Source: Acanthococcus lagerstroemiae | Lineage: Eukaryota; Arthropoda; Insecta; Hemiptera; Eriococcidae | Direction: 5' to 3' | Assembly: GCA_031841125.1 (NCBI GenBank) | Contig: CM063108.1 | Location: 40,542,268 to 40,606,267, forward strand | Length of the DNA: 64,000 bases | Made by a program: the position numbers and the translations under genes | The notes under the pieces: model-generated | The model's input: the letters and a program-made list of their open reading frames with translations, nothing else | Told to the model about the DNA's origin: nothing | The model's database searches: none | Shown here: positions 44,975-57,119 of the stretch, in pieces | How the letters are laid out: the number at the start of each line of letters is the position of its first letter | Position numbering within the stretch: position 1 is the stretch's first letter

Positions 44975-47890
44975 TTCAGGACCGCTGTAATTGTTTCTCA
45001 TGATCATTTTCAACTCTGTATCAATAACGGCGGTATTCAGCTAGGAGGCCTGAACTGAATTTTGATTTAAAAAGTACATTACACACTCTATCTGTTGGGT
45101 TTCGGAGTTGCTGACAATAATTCTTTTTCGATACCAGCCACAGCTTGATGTGGAATTAGGGTACTGTGGTTGGAGGTGTGGGTAGGAGCGGATCGAGCCG
45201 GTGCACCGTGCATCACCTGTATCTCGAAAACTGGAATCGACAAATAGGCCCTTTTCTCGTGCACGAACACCTTTGCTGTATTCTTTCGTACACAGACAAA
45301 ATTCAACTTCGGAGAGGTGATCGCCATCTCCCTCACCCTGAGTCCACCACAGGACGAAATGTGGCTGAGGTCGAATCGATTCACCATAAATGATGATTTT
45401 CTCATAATTTAGCGCGCAATAATATATTATACCCTTTGATTCTTCTCGAATTATGTAAACTGTGCCCGTGTAACTCTTTCTCCTCTGTCTCTCATACGGT
45501 TACACAAACCGGAGAAAACGCAGCCGGACGAGTTCGAAGGTCTAACACCGCCCTTTCGTCGAGATAATCTTCGGAGCTCGGCGCGGCGTACCGGTTATTA
45601 TCGAAAAGCAAAATCGGCCTTTAGCGTTTCCAGACAGGTGAGAAAACTAACGAACCTGATTTGCTCGCCAGTGGCTACTTTCGTGATTTACACCGTCATC
45701 ACGAATACCTACGCCGGATTTTCGAAAACAAAATCGTACAACGCTGTATTTCGCTGCTTCCGATATCAATACACGACAATCATTGTAGGTTTTTTTCCGT
45801 TACTGGGGGCGGTTAATTGTTTCGTGGGTACACTCTGGTCGCCCCGGTACCGACGCGGCGGCACCAATTACACAGTATTTTTCATTTGGTTAACTCTTTT
45901 GATAATTTGTCAGGTATTGTTCTCGGCGGCCTCGCCGTCGTTCACTTTTATACGTACGAGTTGCTTTTATCCGCTTTTTACTCTTCTTTTTCTTCTTTTT
46001 TTTTCCTGCCCTAAAATTTCAGCGAACTGCGGGAGTTACTCCCGCGTACACGCATCCACGTAAAAATACCAGAAAGAAGTCGTAAATTCAAGAAAATGAG
46101 AAAGAGATAAAAAAAAGTAATTCGGAAAGTTGGCTTTTTTGAAAAGATTTGGCGAAGAATGCGTCGACGTATTTCAATCAACTAATTCAGCTCGGGGGAA
46201 AACATTCTCATTGTGATCACTGCTGTTTTCCATTCAGACCTTTTTCTTGGTCTTCTTCTTCTTCCTCTTCCAATCTGGTTTTCACAGAAGAACTAACGTA
46301 ATCGATATAGCAAGTTCTTTTTGGAATCATTTAATTAATATGTAGTTTATTCGATGGGGGGAAAACTGAACTCTCCATCGGTACTGACACACGATTTCCA
46401 TTCGACGACTGACTCTAATCTATTTGCAATCAGGTCGAAAGGGAACGTATGATTTGGGTGCCGCCTAGTAAGTTGAAGAATTGCTATCAGAGTAACATCG
46501 TTGGTAGTACAAGTGGTCTTTGCAAAGAAGGAAATTCATAGGGAAAAAGGATAAGAAGCAGGAGAGCATTGCAAATTGTGAATGGGGTTCGAACTAGCGT
46601 ACTGAAAGTACCCACCTCATATACCTTCTGCTATTTTTTTAGGGGCGTTAGAAGCCTCAGAATTATTTTAGTACTATGTGTAAGAGTAAATTTCTGTCTA
46701 AATAAATACACCCTGTATAGAGTCGAATCTTACGCGCTTATCGCTTCGTTTCTCTCTGCTTTCACCCGCTTGTATGCATGACTGGTTTGCCTGGAGAACC
46801 TGCTGGAGGGCGAGGAACGCATCCTTTGTGCCAAGGTCTTCGTGTTCGCGGGCTCGTGCCTCGTGGCATTTAGTTAACGACTGCGGTAAAAGTCCGTTGC
46901 GGGAAATTTGACTTGTGCGTAATCCGTATTTTGAAAGTGTCGTCGCGTATTTTGTGGTGTTGGTGAGAGACGTCAATTTGGGGTGAGTTTTGCTCACTGA
47001 GTACACATTTTGTTATGGCTTTTTAAACTGCTTTCATATTTACGCTTGCTCGCAATACTTTCTCGCCGGCGGGGGCGTAGTTGACGCCCCAGGCTCTCCA
47101 CTATGCAGGGCTTAGACGTTACCCTACCCTGGCGATAATGTGGATTCGGCTGTGGACATTCGGTCGAGTCTCCGGACAGCATACTGAACTGCCGCACAAC
47201 CTCAGGGCCGGAACTACCAGGGTACCTGTAGGCATTCGTGCGGGCTAGGTATAGACCTCCTGGTATGTTGGTACTAGTCGGATACTGGGCCAGAGAATAG
47301 GATCGCTTAAATGCTTGGCTATGTTATTGGTTTTGGGCTACGGTGCAGTAGTGTTTTGTGCCCGTACTCAAACGTGGTTTTCAACTCGGTTGTAGGTACC
47401 CTGCCTGAGCAGTTCCCGTCCGGCTATCCATCCATCCGCCCATTCTCTGTAAATAATGTATTTGTAGTTATGGTAGAATTTTAGCGCATAAGCCACTCAT
47501 GTCAAGTCCATCAATATAAACATTCGAACAATCCTGACTCAATATTTTCGTACAGGGAAATTCTACGCACCCCTGACTGCGTTGCGTATATTTTTCGAAT
47601 TCCTACCGTTCCCTCGTCTCTCTTCTCTTTTTCAATTTGCATTTCTTTCATTACATTTCTTTTTACATATGGGATATGGGGAGGGGGGAGTTTCTAACGA
47701 AAATTGCTTTACGCCAATTGGCTATCTATTTATTTATGTAATGCAGGGGCAACAGGGGCCACAATACGGGATTTTACATGTTTCAAGATATAAGAAAAGG
47801 AAATTAATGCATATGCACAATTTATGAGTAACTGCGTGTTACAATTATTGCGTGTAGATGTTGACTTTTTGAAGATGGTGAATTAGTAGG
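44975..47890. other. no assignable feature; GC-richer tract 46690-47450
   Basis: Between 46690 and 47450 the sequence is GC-richer and looks like an untranslated or decayed region of a LINE (for example GGCGGGGGCGTAGTTGACGC and CCGTCCGGCTATCCATCCAT), but I cannot assign it. An open frame at 45638-46063 is hydrophobic and without a recognisable domain. Confidence 0.3.
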
Positions 47891-47897
47891 TCGGGTG

Positions 47898-49560
47898 TTA
47901 CGATTTGGAAAAATTTTTGAGTGTAAGGGGATTGAGGAGATGGAAGCGTAGAGACGTGAGGATTGGGCTCTCCAGTTGGAGATAATGACATTGAGAGCAT
48001 ATCGGAGGAGGTGATTTGTTCAGGAGGAATTCATGAGTAAGACGAGTGTGGCCAGTGAGTAGTCGGGTGAGAATGACGTCGTGTCTGCGATGACCGGTGG
48101 AGAGGATGACTGTTGCTGGGGTGTCGAAGATGGATCGAAGTTGACGTGTGGGATGTTGAGCTTGCCAGCGTTGAGACCATTCCGTTGCGATGACTGTGTT
48201 GATGAGGTGAGTTACTTCTAGGTTGGTCAGCGTTGAAGATGGAAGTCCGAGAGTTTGTAGGGCAGTTTCTAGTCTGGGTGCAAAGCGTTTCCGATTGTAG
48301 GTTCTGTGGCGGGTGATTTCCTCCTGTTGAAATAGCGTTCGTGTGGGTTTGTTGATGCGGATAATGAAACGAGGGAAAAGTACATAAAGTAGTTGTCGGC
48401 GAAGGTGTGGTGGAAGTGCATTGCGGAGAAAATAGAGATTGGAGCAGGCTGTGGTGGGGAAGGTACCACTGGCCAGGCGTAGTACTCGATGGTGAATGGC
48501 GTTCAGTTTGTTTAAATCAGTTTTGGTTGCTGCTGAGTAGATGGCAAGTCCGTAGTCCCATTTTGAACGGATCAGTAAACGATATTGATTCGTAGCAGAG
48601 ATGTTGTATCGGCGCCGTAGGATGTGTGTGCTAGTTTTTTGAGAAGGTTGAGACGTGAGTGGCAGGATTTCTTGAGTTCTGTAATGTGATGTCTGAAGGT
48701 GAGTGACTGATCGAAGTGAAGTCCGAGATATTTGATTGTAGGTGGAATGAGAAGAGAGGTTCCATTTAAAGTGATGCTGATAGAGTTGTTGACAGGTGTG
48801 TGCTTTGCAGAAGTATATATGGCGTTGGTTTTTGTAGCTGAAAATTCTAGGCCGTGGCGTGAAGTCCAGAATGCGAGTTTGTTTACTGTTTCTTGGAGCT
48901 GCCGTGTTTCTTTTTGTGGCGATGTGCTGGAAATGAAAATGGTTAGGCCGTCTGCGAAGAGAGCTGATTTTACGGGTGTTGCTTTTCTTCACAAATGCTG
49001 CTGAAACCTATGTTAAAGAGTGTGGGACTTAGAACGGAATCTTGAGGAACTCCATTGTCTAGTGTTCGATTTGAGATGGTGTAACCAAGACGAACGTTGC
49101 AGCTTCCGTTAGTGAGGAACTGCTGGATAAACAGAAGTATGCGGCCTTTGATATCTTATTTGTATAGTTGTTCAGTGATTTGTATTTTCCATAGTGTGTT
49201 AAAGGCTTTTTGTAGATCGAAGAGGACGGTTAGTACACATGATGGCGACAGGAAAAGGCTTCGAAGATGGAGCTGGAAAAGAAAGGAAGTTGTTCTTCTG
49301 TCGATTGGTCGGGTTGAAATCCAACTTGTTGAGGAGGCATTAGTTTTTCTGTGGAAAGAATGCATTGGAGCCGAGCGTTGACCATTTTTTCTAGGAGCTT
49401 GCAGAGTACGGAGGGGAGTGACATGGGCCTGTAGCTGTCGATGAGGTGTGACGGTTTGTGTGGTTTGAGAAGGGGGATGATGATTGCGTGTCACCATGCT
49501 TGAGGAAATTGTCCAGTATTCCAGATGGTGTTGGAAGAGGCGGAGAATGATTTCTCGCCA
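47898..49560 (-). mobile_element. I-type LINE reverse transcriptase, lacking RNase H
   Basis: From 49545 downwards, in shifting frames: [53 protein letters not shown] (RT fingers, 49430-49250); [16 protein letters not shown], the first catalytic block; the LDNGVPQ-like region reduced near 49060; then the 364-codon frame 48992-47898. The YADD box is not recognisable in the remaining sequence. The long frame holds RSKWDYGLAIYSAATKTDLN, a typical thumb block, and RLLTGHTRLTHEFLLNKSPP with ICSQC at its C-terminal end. In I-type elements an RNase H domain sits between these; here about 130 residues of it are missing in frame. Many frameshifts make it inactive. Confidence 0.75.
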
Positions 49561-51000
49561 GATTCTCTATGAAAAGGTATCCAGCACCTTTTATCGTTTT
49601 TACCCGAGAGACGTCAAAAATAGGGGGTTTAAAATGATCCTTCAGAGCAGCACTGCCTAACACTTGTCGTATGAAGAAAAACTCATTCTGCTGAATTTTA
49701 AAAACAGGGAGGAGTTGAAATTTTACATTCACTCTATCCATTCCTCCGTAGCTTTCCATTCCTCGGAAAATTTCGCTCTCCCTTACCCTGACCCCTCGGA
49801 TACCACACATGTGAAATCTGGTGAATTTATGTTTCAGTGGCTTGGACCGGTATTTTGGGCAAATTATCAGGCTGATATAGTGTACAAAAATTCTATCAGG
49901 ATATTCGAAGACCCCGAATTCAGATTTGATATTAGTTCTCCCGTGATTTAAGAAATAAAGTTCCGATATTTGGCTTTTGAGAAAAATAATCTTGTGTACC
50001 GATTTGTTACTTGTTTATTAAATCATTTATTCATTGACCTATTGTTGAAAATTTCGAGTATATACTCTGGTTGCGTTGGTCAGTCGTAGACAATGAAATT
50101 CTAGAGTGAGAGAGATACGCAATCACTTGAAGATAATGATGATGATGAGCTCGTACCACCGATGCAATTCACAAATACATATTCTATTATTTCTCAATTA
50201 GAGAAATGGCGAGAAAGATGACCGTGTGAAGATTTCTAACTGTGCTTGTTAGACTCCAGCCGAGGAATGCTAGTTTTAGAGGGTGATGATGTGATAAATT
50301 TTGAAGAAAAAAAAAAACCGATCATTTATTTAAATTTTCTACAATTGTATGCCACTTTTCAACAGCATTACTGCCAGCTTAGGAAAAAGACAGAAACCGC
50401 ACAATTAAACGAGGTACAATCTGTACTTAAAACTAAACGAAACAAAATTATTACAGTAGGAAGGAATGAGAGAAAAAAGAGCAAAAAAAAAAAAGAAGAA
50501 AATATAGAAAGTTTTTTAGTGTTTTCAGGACCAGTTCCTCTTCCCCCTTCCCATAACTACTTCAGCCCCCAGACAAGCCAAGATCTAAAATACTACTGAT
50601 TTGTCTGAAACTCCTTGACGTATGATCTAAGTGAGGACTTAGATTCTGTTTTCCATTCTTTTCTAGTAGTGCAATAAATGTCGATGTCACTATGAGCAGA
50701 CTGAGGATTCTGTTGTACTGGTCTATTAAATTGTTAAAGGGAGAATTTTGAAAAAAGATTGTTCTACTTTTTTAAGGAAAGAAGGTTCTGTTTTGTCTGT
50801 TTATGTGAGTTGGTACAAAAAAGGAATTATTTCCGGCATTAGTGGGCAATAATATGTCATATAAAATCAGCAGCTTCCTTAATTCGTGCCTTGCTTTCAG
50901 ACTCTGCATTCTGTACCCAATGCAAAGTTTTTCGTATATTATGTCTCATGAGTAGTACTGAAAATCATTATTCTACAGGTAGCGTAGGAATCGTTTCTGA
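49561..51000. other. no assignable feature
   Basis: An open frame of 117 codons at 50246-50599 is lysine- and asparagine-rich with no domain. Nothing else recognised. Confidence 0.4.
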
Positions 51001-51104
51001 ATATCACCAAGCGAAACAGAATTCATGATGTTCCAGCATCGAATAAAGAGCCTAACTTTCCCACCTACTCAACTCACGATCGATTCTTCGCTCCAATTCA
51101 GTCA

Positions 51105-52530
51105 AATTTCTCAAAATCTGCCTTGACGCTCGCCTCTCCAGGTTACCGCATATAAAACACATAAAAGCCAAATGTATGCGCTCACTCAATGTTCTGAAGT
51201 GCCTTTCACGTCCTTCCAAAGGATGTAGCGGAGAGCGGGTCAACTTATCGCCATTGGCGCCTTTCGCACTAGCCCAGCTTTGAGTATTTGTACCGATGCT
51301 GGAATTCCTCCTCTCTCTTACCGCTGAATACTACTCACTGCCAAACTTCTCGTTACGATAGCACACAACCCTAATCTCCCTGCTTATGAGTATCTCCTTA
51401 ACCCTCCAAACTACACCCATGTTCCTAAATCCTCATTACACTTACGGTCACACTTTGAAGGGACACTGTCCCGTACCTTTTCCTACAAGTCACTACTAAC
51501 ATTCCATACATGACCCCCCACCCTGGTTGTTGAACCTTTTCATGCAATTTTGAACTTACAGAATTCCCTAAAAAATCCACCCCTCCCCCCTGTTTATCGG
51601 ACTCATTTGCAAGAAATTCTTAACCGCTTTCCTGACCGTATCTTATGCTTCACTGATGATCCAAAGTACAACCGACGCACTTCTTACGCGTACTCCATAG
51701 ATAGTCTACTACTCTCCTTCCGACTTAAAAATACAACTTCCATCTACACAGTCGAACTCCATGCTATCCTACAGTGTATAGTCACGATCTCCTCGCTCGA
51801 AGACCCACCCACCCCACACCCACTATCTGGTCTTTTCAGATTCACTTTCCTCCTTAAGATCTATTTCCGATCACCTTTCAGTGTACGCTCTCGTTCGACG
51901 CATCCATCTCATTCTCCATCTCATTTCCTTCACCACCAAGAGAATTTCACTCATCTGGATCCCATGCCATATTGGTATCCCAGGAAATGAAGCAGTTGAT
52001 CAAGCAGCACAGCAAGCTACGCAGCTCCTATATATCACTCGTCAACTCCCTATCTCAACAGATCTCACTTCCGCCATTCGCCAGACCATTTTTTTGCGTG
52101 AGTGGTTCAAAGAGTGGCGGCATCAAGCCTCTCGGCATAATAAACTCGCACTAATCAAGCTTACACCTGTCCCCTGGTCAACGTCCCAACGTTCTTCACC
52201 CCGCGAGGAAGTTATCGTTACCCGCCTAAGGATCGGACATACACGTCTCACACATACGCATCTTTTCACTAACCTATATCCCCTCAACTGCCCTCACTGT
52301 GAAGATGAAGACCCTCTCACTGTGGACCACCTCTTCTCATGCCCCTCCCTCACTTGCCTTCGTAACTCTCACCGCGTCCCCCATAGTCGAATTTCGGCCC
52401 TCGCCAACTCCCACAGGCACATAAACAACACCCTCACCTCCTGTTCCACTGCTGGATACCTCTGCAACATATAGACAACAACCTTTCCCGAGTCCATAGT
52501 CCGAGAGTGTAGCTCCGTGGCTCGATAATA
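51105..52530 (+). mobile_element. I-type LINE fragment with RNase H domain
   Basis: Plus-strand thumb blocks appear first (KAKCMRSLNVLKCLSRPSKG near 51165; TDAGIPPLSYR near 51290; NPHYTYGHTLKGH near 51440), then an RNase H domain. Its four acidic positions can be seen: FTDD at about 51650, VELHAI at about 51750, SDSLSSLRS at about 51840 and NEAVDQAA at about 51990, with the WIPCHIGIPGNE block between the last two. A frameshift lies near 51830. The C-terminal part follows with VTRLRIGHTRLTHTHLFTNL and a CPHCEDEDPLTVDHLFSCPS zinc-knuckle to about 52470. The RT palm and endonuclease are absent, so the copy is 5'-truncated. Confidence 0.85.
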
Positions 52531-53690
52531 ATAAGATAAGAAAAATATAGAAAAGTTTCTATGTACCTTTTCAGTAACTTGCTACTTTCAATTTTTTTTT
52601 TTCATTTCTTCATTCTTGTTGGGGTACAAATTGTACTCTGACCCCTTTTCCATTTCGACGCCACTGCATGTGACGTAGAAACGAACTGGTTTCAGGCGAC
52701 CATCTTGCGGCCTCGGTTTGAGAAGGAAAAGGGCGCAAAGGAAATCATTAAATTCTATCTACAAATGACCAGACAAAGTCGCTCTTTTGAAGACCGTCTC
52801 GCTCGCCTTCATCCGGCCACAAACACTTATTAACAAAATGAAATTCATTTTTCTCTGTCTCTCCTCACTCTTTCTCTGTCGTCTGGTGTAGCTTTTCCGT
52901 TTTGATACGCGAGAAGTCGGACGTCGGTCCAACTTTTCACATAAATTGAAGAAAAATTCAATTTGACCCGAGTGCATACGTGGTATGGTGAAACTTTTCA
53001 TATTAGAAATCATAGACGTTCGCCGCGAATAAATAAATAATACTAGCGAAATTTTTATTGCGAATTCCCCGTATTTATGAAGTTGGGAATGTGTTCCCTT
53101 CGGATTTGAAAGATGTGGTACCCTAGGTACTGCAGCACTTATTATATTGTACATCATTTCTGTATTTACGAGCACTAGGGCCAGGGGCAAGCGAAAATAT
53201 CTCAGGTGTACTCGGAAGTTGAAAACTCGTCAGTGGCGAAGTAATATCGGTGGTGCAGGTCTTCGGATTTCAGATCGCACAGTTCCTACACGGTGGTAGA
53301 CTCGGGTATATTGGTAAAGAATTACCACATCCTGTTATGAATAATTGTACTGGACTACTTCCCTAACCGGTGATGTCTGCCAAATTTTGATCTCAGTTCT
53401 GGACATCTGCCAAGGTCAGGATCGGCTATTCGTATCAAAAGTACGAACTAAATTTTGAGAGCGAGCTGGATTTTAATTTTATGAACTTAATGACGAGGGG
53501 ATGACAATGGATCTTCTCCTTTGTTTAGTTTTTGTTCTGAGACCAAGTCATTGGCATTTCAAGGTCATACATAAGTTAATGTACTCCACGGTGACTGATT
53601 CCACAGTGATTCCGGGCGGCTCCGAGTTGCGGCCCATGTCACATTTAGCAGCCGAATCGCGTCCCTACCAAATTTCACATTTTTTCCTTC
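52531..53690. other. no assignable feature
   Basis: Chance ORFs only. The ORF at 53190-52759 (minus) shows no domain. Confidence 0.4.
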
Positions 53691-53699
53691 TCACTTCCA

Positions 53700-54760
53700 T
53701 GGACTTAGGCCTGTTAACGGGCAGCTGGTTTTATCGATGCAATATCTTTGACAAGTACAGTGTGCGAAACCTTGTTGGCTGCCGGACGATAGTACGGATG
53801 CTGACCGCAAACATATTGACATAGCGGGAATATCAGCGGGAGTAATGAAATCGCTGTCAGCAGCAGTGATTTCATTTCAAGCATATAAAGGTCAATATTG
53901 CCTTCCTTGGTACCCAAAAACCTATACATACTAGAAGAATTTATGTCGACAACTTCTAGAACACTTCTAGGGACGAGACGACCTAGGTTGACATCTGGAA
54001 GGCGGACCACAACATTCTGACCAACTACAATCGGAGCATTCGATAACTTAAGCATTCTTTCAGCTTGCTCCTGTAGTCCTTTCTTGGCGCCTTCACGCTG
54101 ACTGTTAATGTCATTCTTTCGTTTGCAAAGACTACAAATGAGTACGTCTTCCGCATATTCGCCACACTGTGCATGAATGCGTTCATTACCAGACGAACAT
54201 TCCTTCGGATTGGCCACACTCTTCTCACACATTATTCAAAGAACGTCTCTTACGGTAACCTCATCCGGCTCTCCTTCATGACCACTCACATCACTGTCGT
54301 CGTTGTGTGTTTCCAGTGTTTAGAGTTCTTCTTCAGTGCTGATGGAATCGTACATATCTTCAGTCAATGCCGAGTCTGCCAATCCTATCCTCTGTGCACT
54401 TCCGAACATAGCCTAGTACGGACTAGTCGTTATACACCTATCCACATGTAGGGGCATAATTTTTCTTACTGTGGATGAATCGAAGGCCTGACCATGTTAA
54501 CTGTTGATTGTCGCTCATCCATGTGACAAAAGCATATCACGAATATCCTGGTTAGAACGTTCCACCGAATCCTGGCTCTGTGAGTGTCTAGGTTTTCTGT
54601 GCACCAACGCGTTGAGGTTAGTTTCTATGCTCTTCTTTTGTACCACAACGCAGTGTGCGCGTACTTGAGGTTTCATGACTTCCACGACGCGTTTTGGTTG
54701 CTTTGAATTGACCAGAATGCGATTTTGTCTTACATCAGTTGGCACAACGCGTTGTGGTAG
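53700..54760 (-). pseudogene. Ginger/KRBA2-like integrase-transposase C-terminal half, broken
   Basis: Starting at 54745 on the minus strand: VHRKPRHSQSQDSVERSNQD then IRDML, which is the last part of a gypsy-type integrase core with its catalytic glutamate in SVER. A stop-ridden stretch reads WSGLRFIHSKKN and IGLADSALTEDMYDS near 54380. A 172-codon frame (54232-53714) then reads ERIHAQCGEYAEDVLICSLC (a zinc-binding CxxC/HxxC cluster), REGAKKGLQEQAERMLKLSN and VGQNVVVRLPDVNLGRLVPR, a chromo-like C-terminal segment. This order matches KRBA2-like genes and Ginger elements, which descend from retrotransposon integrases. The N-terminal half of the integrase is absent and stops separate the parts, so it is a remnant. 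No terminal repeats were identified. Confidence 0.7.
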
Positions 54761-54936
54761 TTTTTTTACTCAGTGGCTGTTTTTGCGTTCTGCTGCTAAC
54801 ATATATACAGGGTGTCTTTTTTGCAACTATCTCCCTTCCACCTGGTAAGTAGGCAACCTACCCTGGCACCATGTAGATATGTTAGCCAACTCTTACTTTT
54901 GAAGGAGCTTCTTTTCTAATTTTTTGTTCTCAACTA

Positions 54937-55638
54937 GTGATGTGTCGGTAGTTCATGTACTAGTTCATTTGAACTAAACATCACGTTGAACTAAACGACC
55001 GAGACCTAAACGTTTAAAGTACCTAGTTCACAGAATGAACTGAACTACCGAAATTGACCGAAACAAACTGAATGAAGAAAGTAACGAATGAGAACGAAAC
55101 CGAAATGTGAAATGAACTGCGGAGAAGACCGTATGACCGACATCGATGTTCGGTGATCAGAATGATCAGATTACCGAGATTGAAACAGGATAATGAAGGG
55201 TGCGTGCCAACTCTCGCGCATACCTATATTCTTCTACCTTCATCTCCATTCACGCGTTCCAGGAGAAATGTTTACGTAGAACAGTATTTAAATTCCATGT
55301 TGTATGGGTCCTTTTTCTAGGGCGCGAAACCCATTTTAAGTAACTTTAATACAGATAACTAAAATAATGATCATAAAACCTGTGAATCAATATTAAACAA
55401 ACAAAACACAAAAGAAATATTAAAAGAGCAAAAGATTACTACTGAAAAAGTTCTACCAAGCGGAAGACAGCATACAACAGGTTAAATCACCGTGCGGTGT
55501 AACTACTACTGCTTTGTAAATGTGTTGACAGATTATTCTGTGCGTTTCGGTCAGTTTGAACTAAATGACCTAAATGAACTAAACATTTTACCTAAACATT
55601 CTGAAGACCGAGACCGAATGAACTACACATACTAGATG
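54937..55638. repeat. GAACTA-rich palindromic repeat, possible nested MITE
   Basis: The stretch is dense in GTTCA/TGAAC and CCGAGACC words and self-complementary blocks such as ACTAGTTCATTTGAACTA. Left end CTAGTGATGTG and right end CACATACTAG are inverted versions of each other. No target duplication was confirmed. Confidence 0.5.
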
Positions 55639-55639
55639 A

Positions 55640-55855
55640 CCTAAAATTCCCATTCTCAACCCGAGCCCTGGAATCCGCCCCTTCGAGCATTACCTCAGAG
55701 ACGTCGGGGAAGCGGTTAGGGCTGTCTTAGCCCTCTTCCCTTCTGACCAAAAAACCGGTCTAGGTTGAAATCTGGCGAGTTGCTACGTGGGATCGAACCC
55801 GGGACCTCTGGATTCCGAGACCAACGCGCTATCAACTCGGCCAACCAGATCGCCG
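55640..55855 (-). mobile_element. tRNA-derived SINE, copy 2 of the 40916 family
   Basis: On the minus strand it begins GGCGATCTGGTTGGCCGAGT, then GATAGCGCGTTGGTCTCGGA and CCCGGGTTCGATCCCACGTA, and follows the body of the plus-strand copy: GGGCTAAGACAGCCCTAACC and GACGTCTCTGAGGTAATGCT. The 3' end lies at about 55640 where the GAACTA-rich repeat stops. It inserted at or after that repeat. Confidence 0.85.
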
Positions 55856-56629
55856 CTTTTGGAGGAGCTATTTTGAAAAGTTTTCTACCTTTGAAATTTT
55901 TTTATTTTCATGACTGGAGAGTAAGTGATAGTAAAGGGCAGTTGCGATAACCACGGAAAAAAACTGGTCGAAATCGGTTCAACAGGGTGTTCATAAAATC
56001 AATTTTAGTACAAATTATATCAGAAAATTTTCACATTTTTTCAGTTTCCCGGGAAACTACTGTTCTTCCCTTTGAAACAGATTGTAAATTAAATTTCCCA
56101 TAAAAAAGGTCATTAGCAATTTTCTTGTATCTGGGTTAGAACTTCTCAAAATGGAGTTCAAGATATCCCCGTTCAGAATTATTACGTTTTAACACAGATG
56201 TACTAACCTTATAAAGATAATAATCATCTTCCTCAGCTACTTTACCACTTCACAGAGTTATATCGTCTATGTGGCAAATTCACCTCCCTCCTTTCATCTA
56301 TTTACCTCATATTTGAAATTGAGACCATGTATTGAGGGGGGGGGGGGGTCTAGTATTTTGTAAAATTCAATATGGGTATCCAATAATTGGTGCCAAAGGT
56401 CGCTAAATTTGGTGTTGGTAACATTTTGACCATATTCCCCGAACTGTGGCGCATACCAATGGGAAGGAGGTGGAAGATGACAGACGTGGTGGCCACATAG
56501 AAGAAAATTAAAAACAATAACTCAGCGCCTTTAAAAGTAAGAGTATGCAAACATATCTACATATTGTCGGGGTAGATTGCCTACTTACCAGGTGGAAGGG
56601 GGTCATTGCAAAAGAGACACCTTGTATAT

Positions 56630-57115
56630 CAAGAAGTACAGGTTTCTGTTGATGATATTTTAGATATGATGGCTGCAAAAAAAAAAACAAAAACAAAAAA
56701 AAACATTATGTATAAGATAGTGCTGTACTTATTCGTATTAGATATCATAATAATGAACCTATAAAATTAATTTTTTTGACGCAATTTGTCATTCTGTATT
56801 GAGTGTTGGAGTAATTACCTCCATCTTCCTAAAATTTCCAACTACTGACAACATTCACCAACGGTACCAAAAATACCGCAAAAATGAAAACCCTTTCTAA
56901 AACTGAGACCTAGCTTCGCCACTGGTCAGGAACTAGTTTTTTTAGACGTTTTTTTGCTGTATCCTTCATTCAGAAAGTCGCCACTTAGTCCTCCCGATAT
57001 TTGTACAGGTACATATGTGTAAAGGCAGGATAGGGAGATGGCCTGAGAGTGCTGAAGCAGAAGCCCCGTTGGTTCTGCCACACTGATGTGAATTTGTGTT
57101 TGAACTCATAGGTCT
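56630..57115. other. no assignable feature
   Basis: AT-rich spacer with no recognised element. Confidence 0.4.
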
Positions 57116-57119
57116 CTAG

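Larger units (their letters stand above)
54808..56624. mobile_element. long-TIR DNA element of TA-target type, non-autonomous
   Basis: Ends are CAGGGTGTC on the left (54808) and GACACCTTG on the right (56624), with TA (possibly TATA) outside both. The inverted arms extend for about 110-130 bases; CTTCCACCTGGTAAGTAGGC, TGTAGATATGTT and CTCTTACTTTT are shared blocks. The interior holds no transposase. It contains a palindrome-rich repeat (54937-55638) and a SINE on the minus strand (55640-55855). TA target and CAGGGTGTC ends suggest a Tc1/mariner relative, but the superfamily is not certain. Confidence 0.7.

Noticed and set aside
45638..46063. 141-codon hydrophobic open frame, possible membrane protein
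   Set aside because: Hydrophobicity comes from T-rich sequence; no topology pattern or conserved motif seen.
46690..47450. Possible gene or rRNA fragment because of higher GC
   Set aside because: No rRNA motif and no coding frame recognised; left unassigned.
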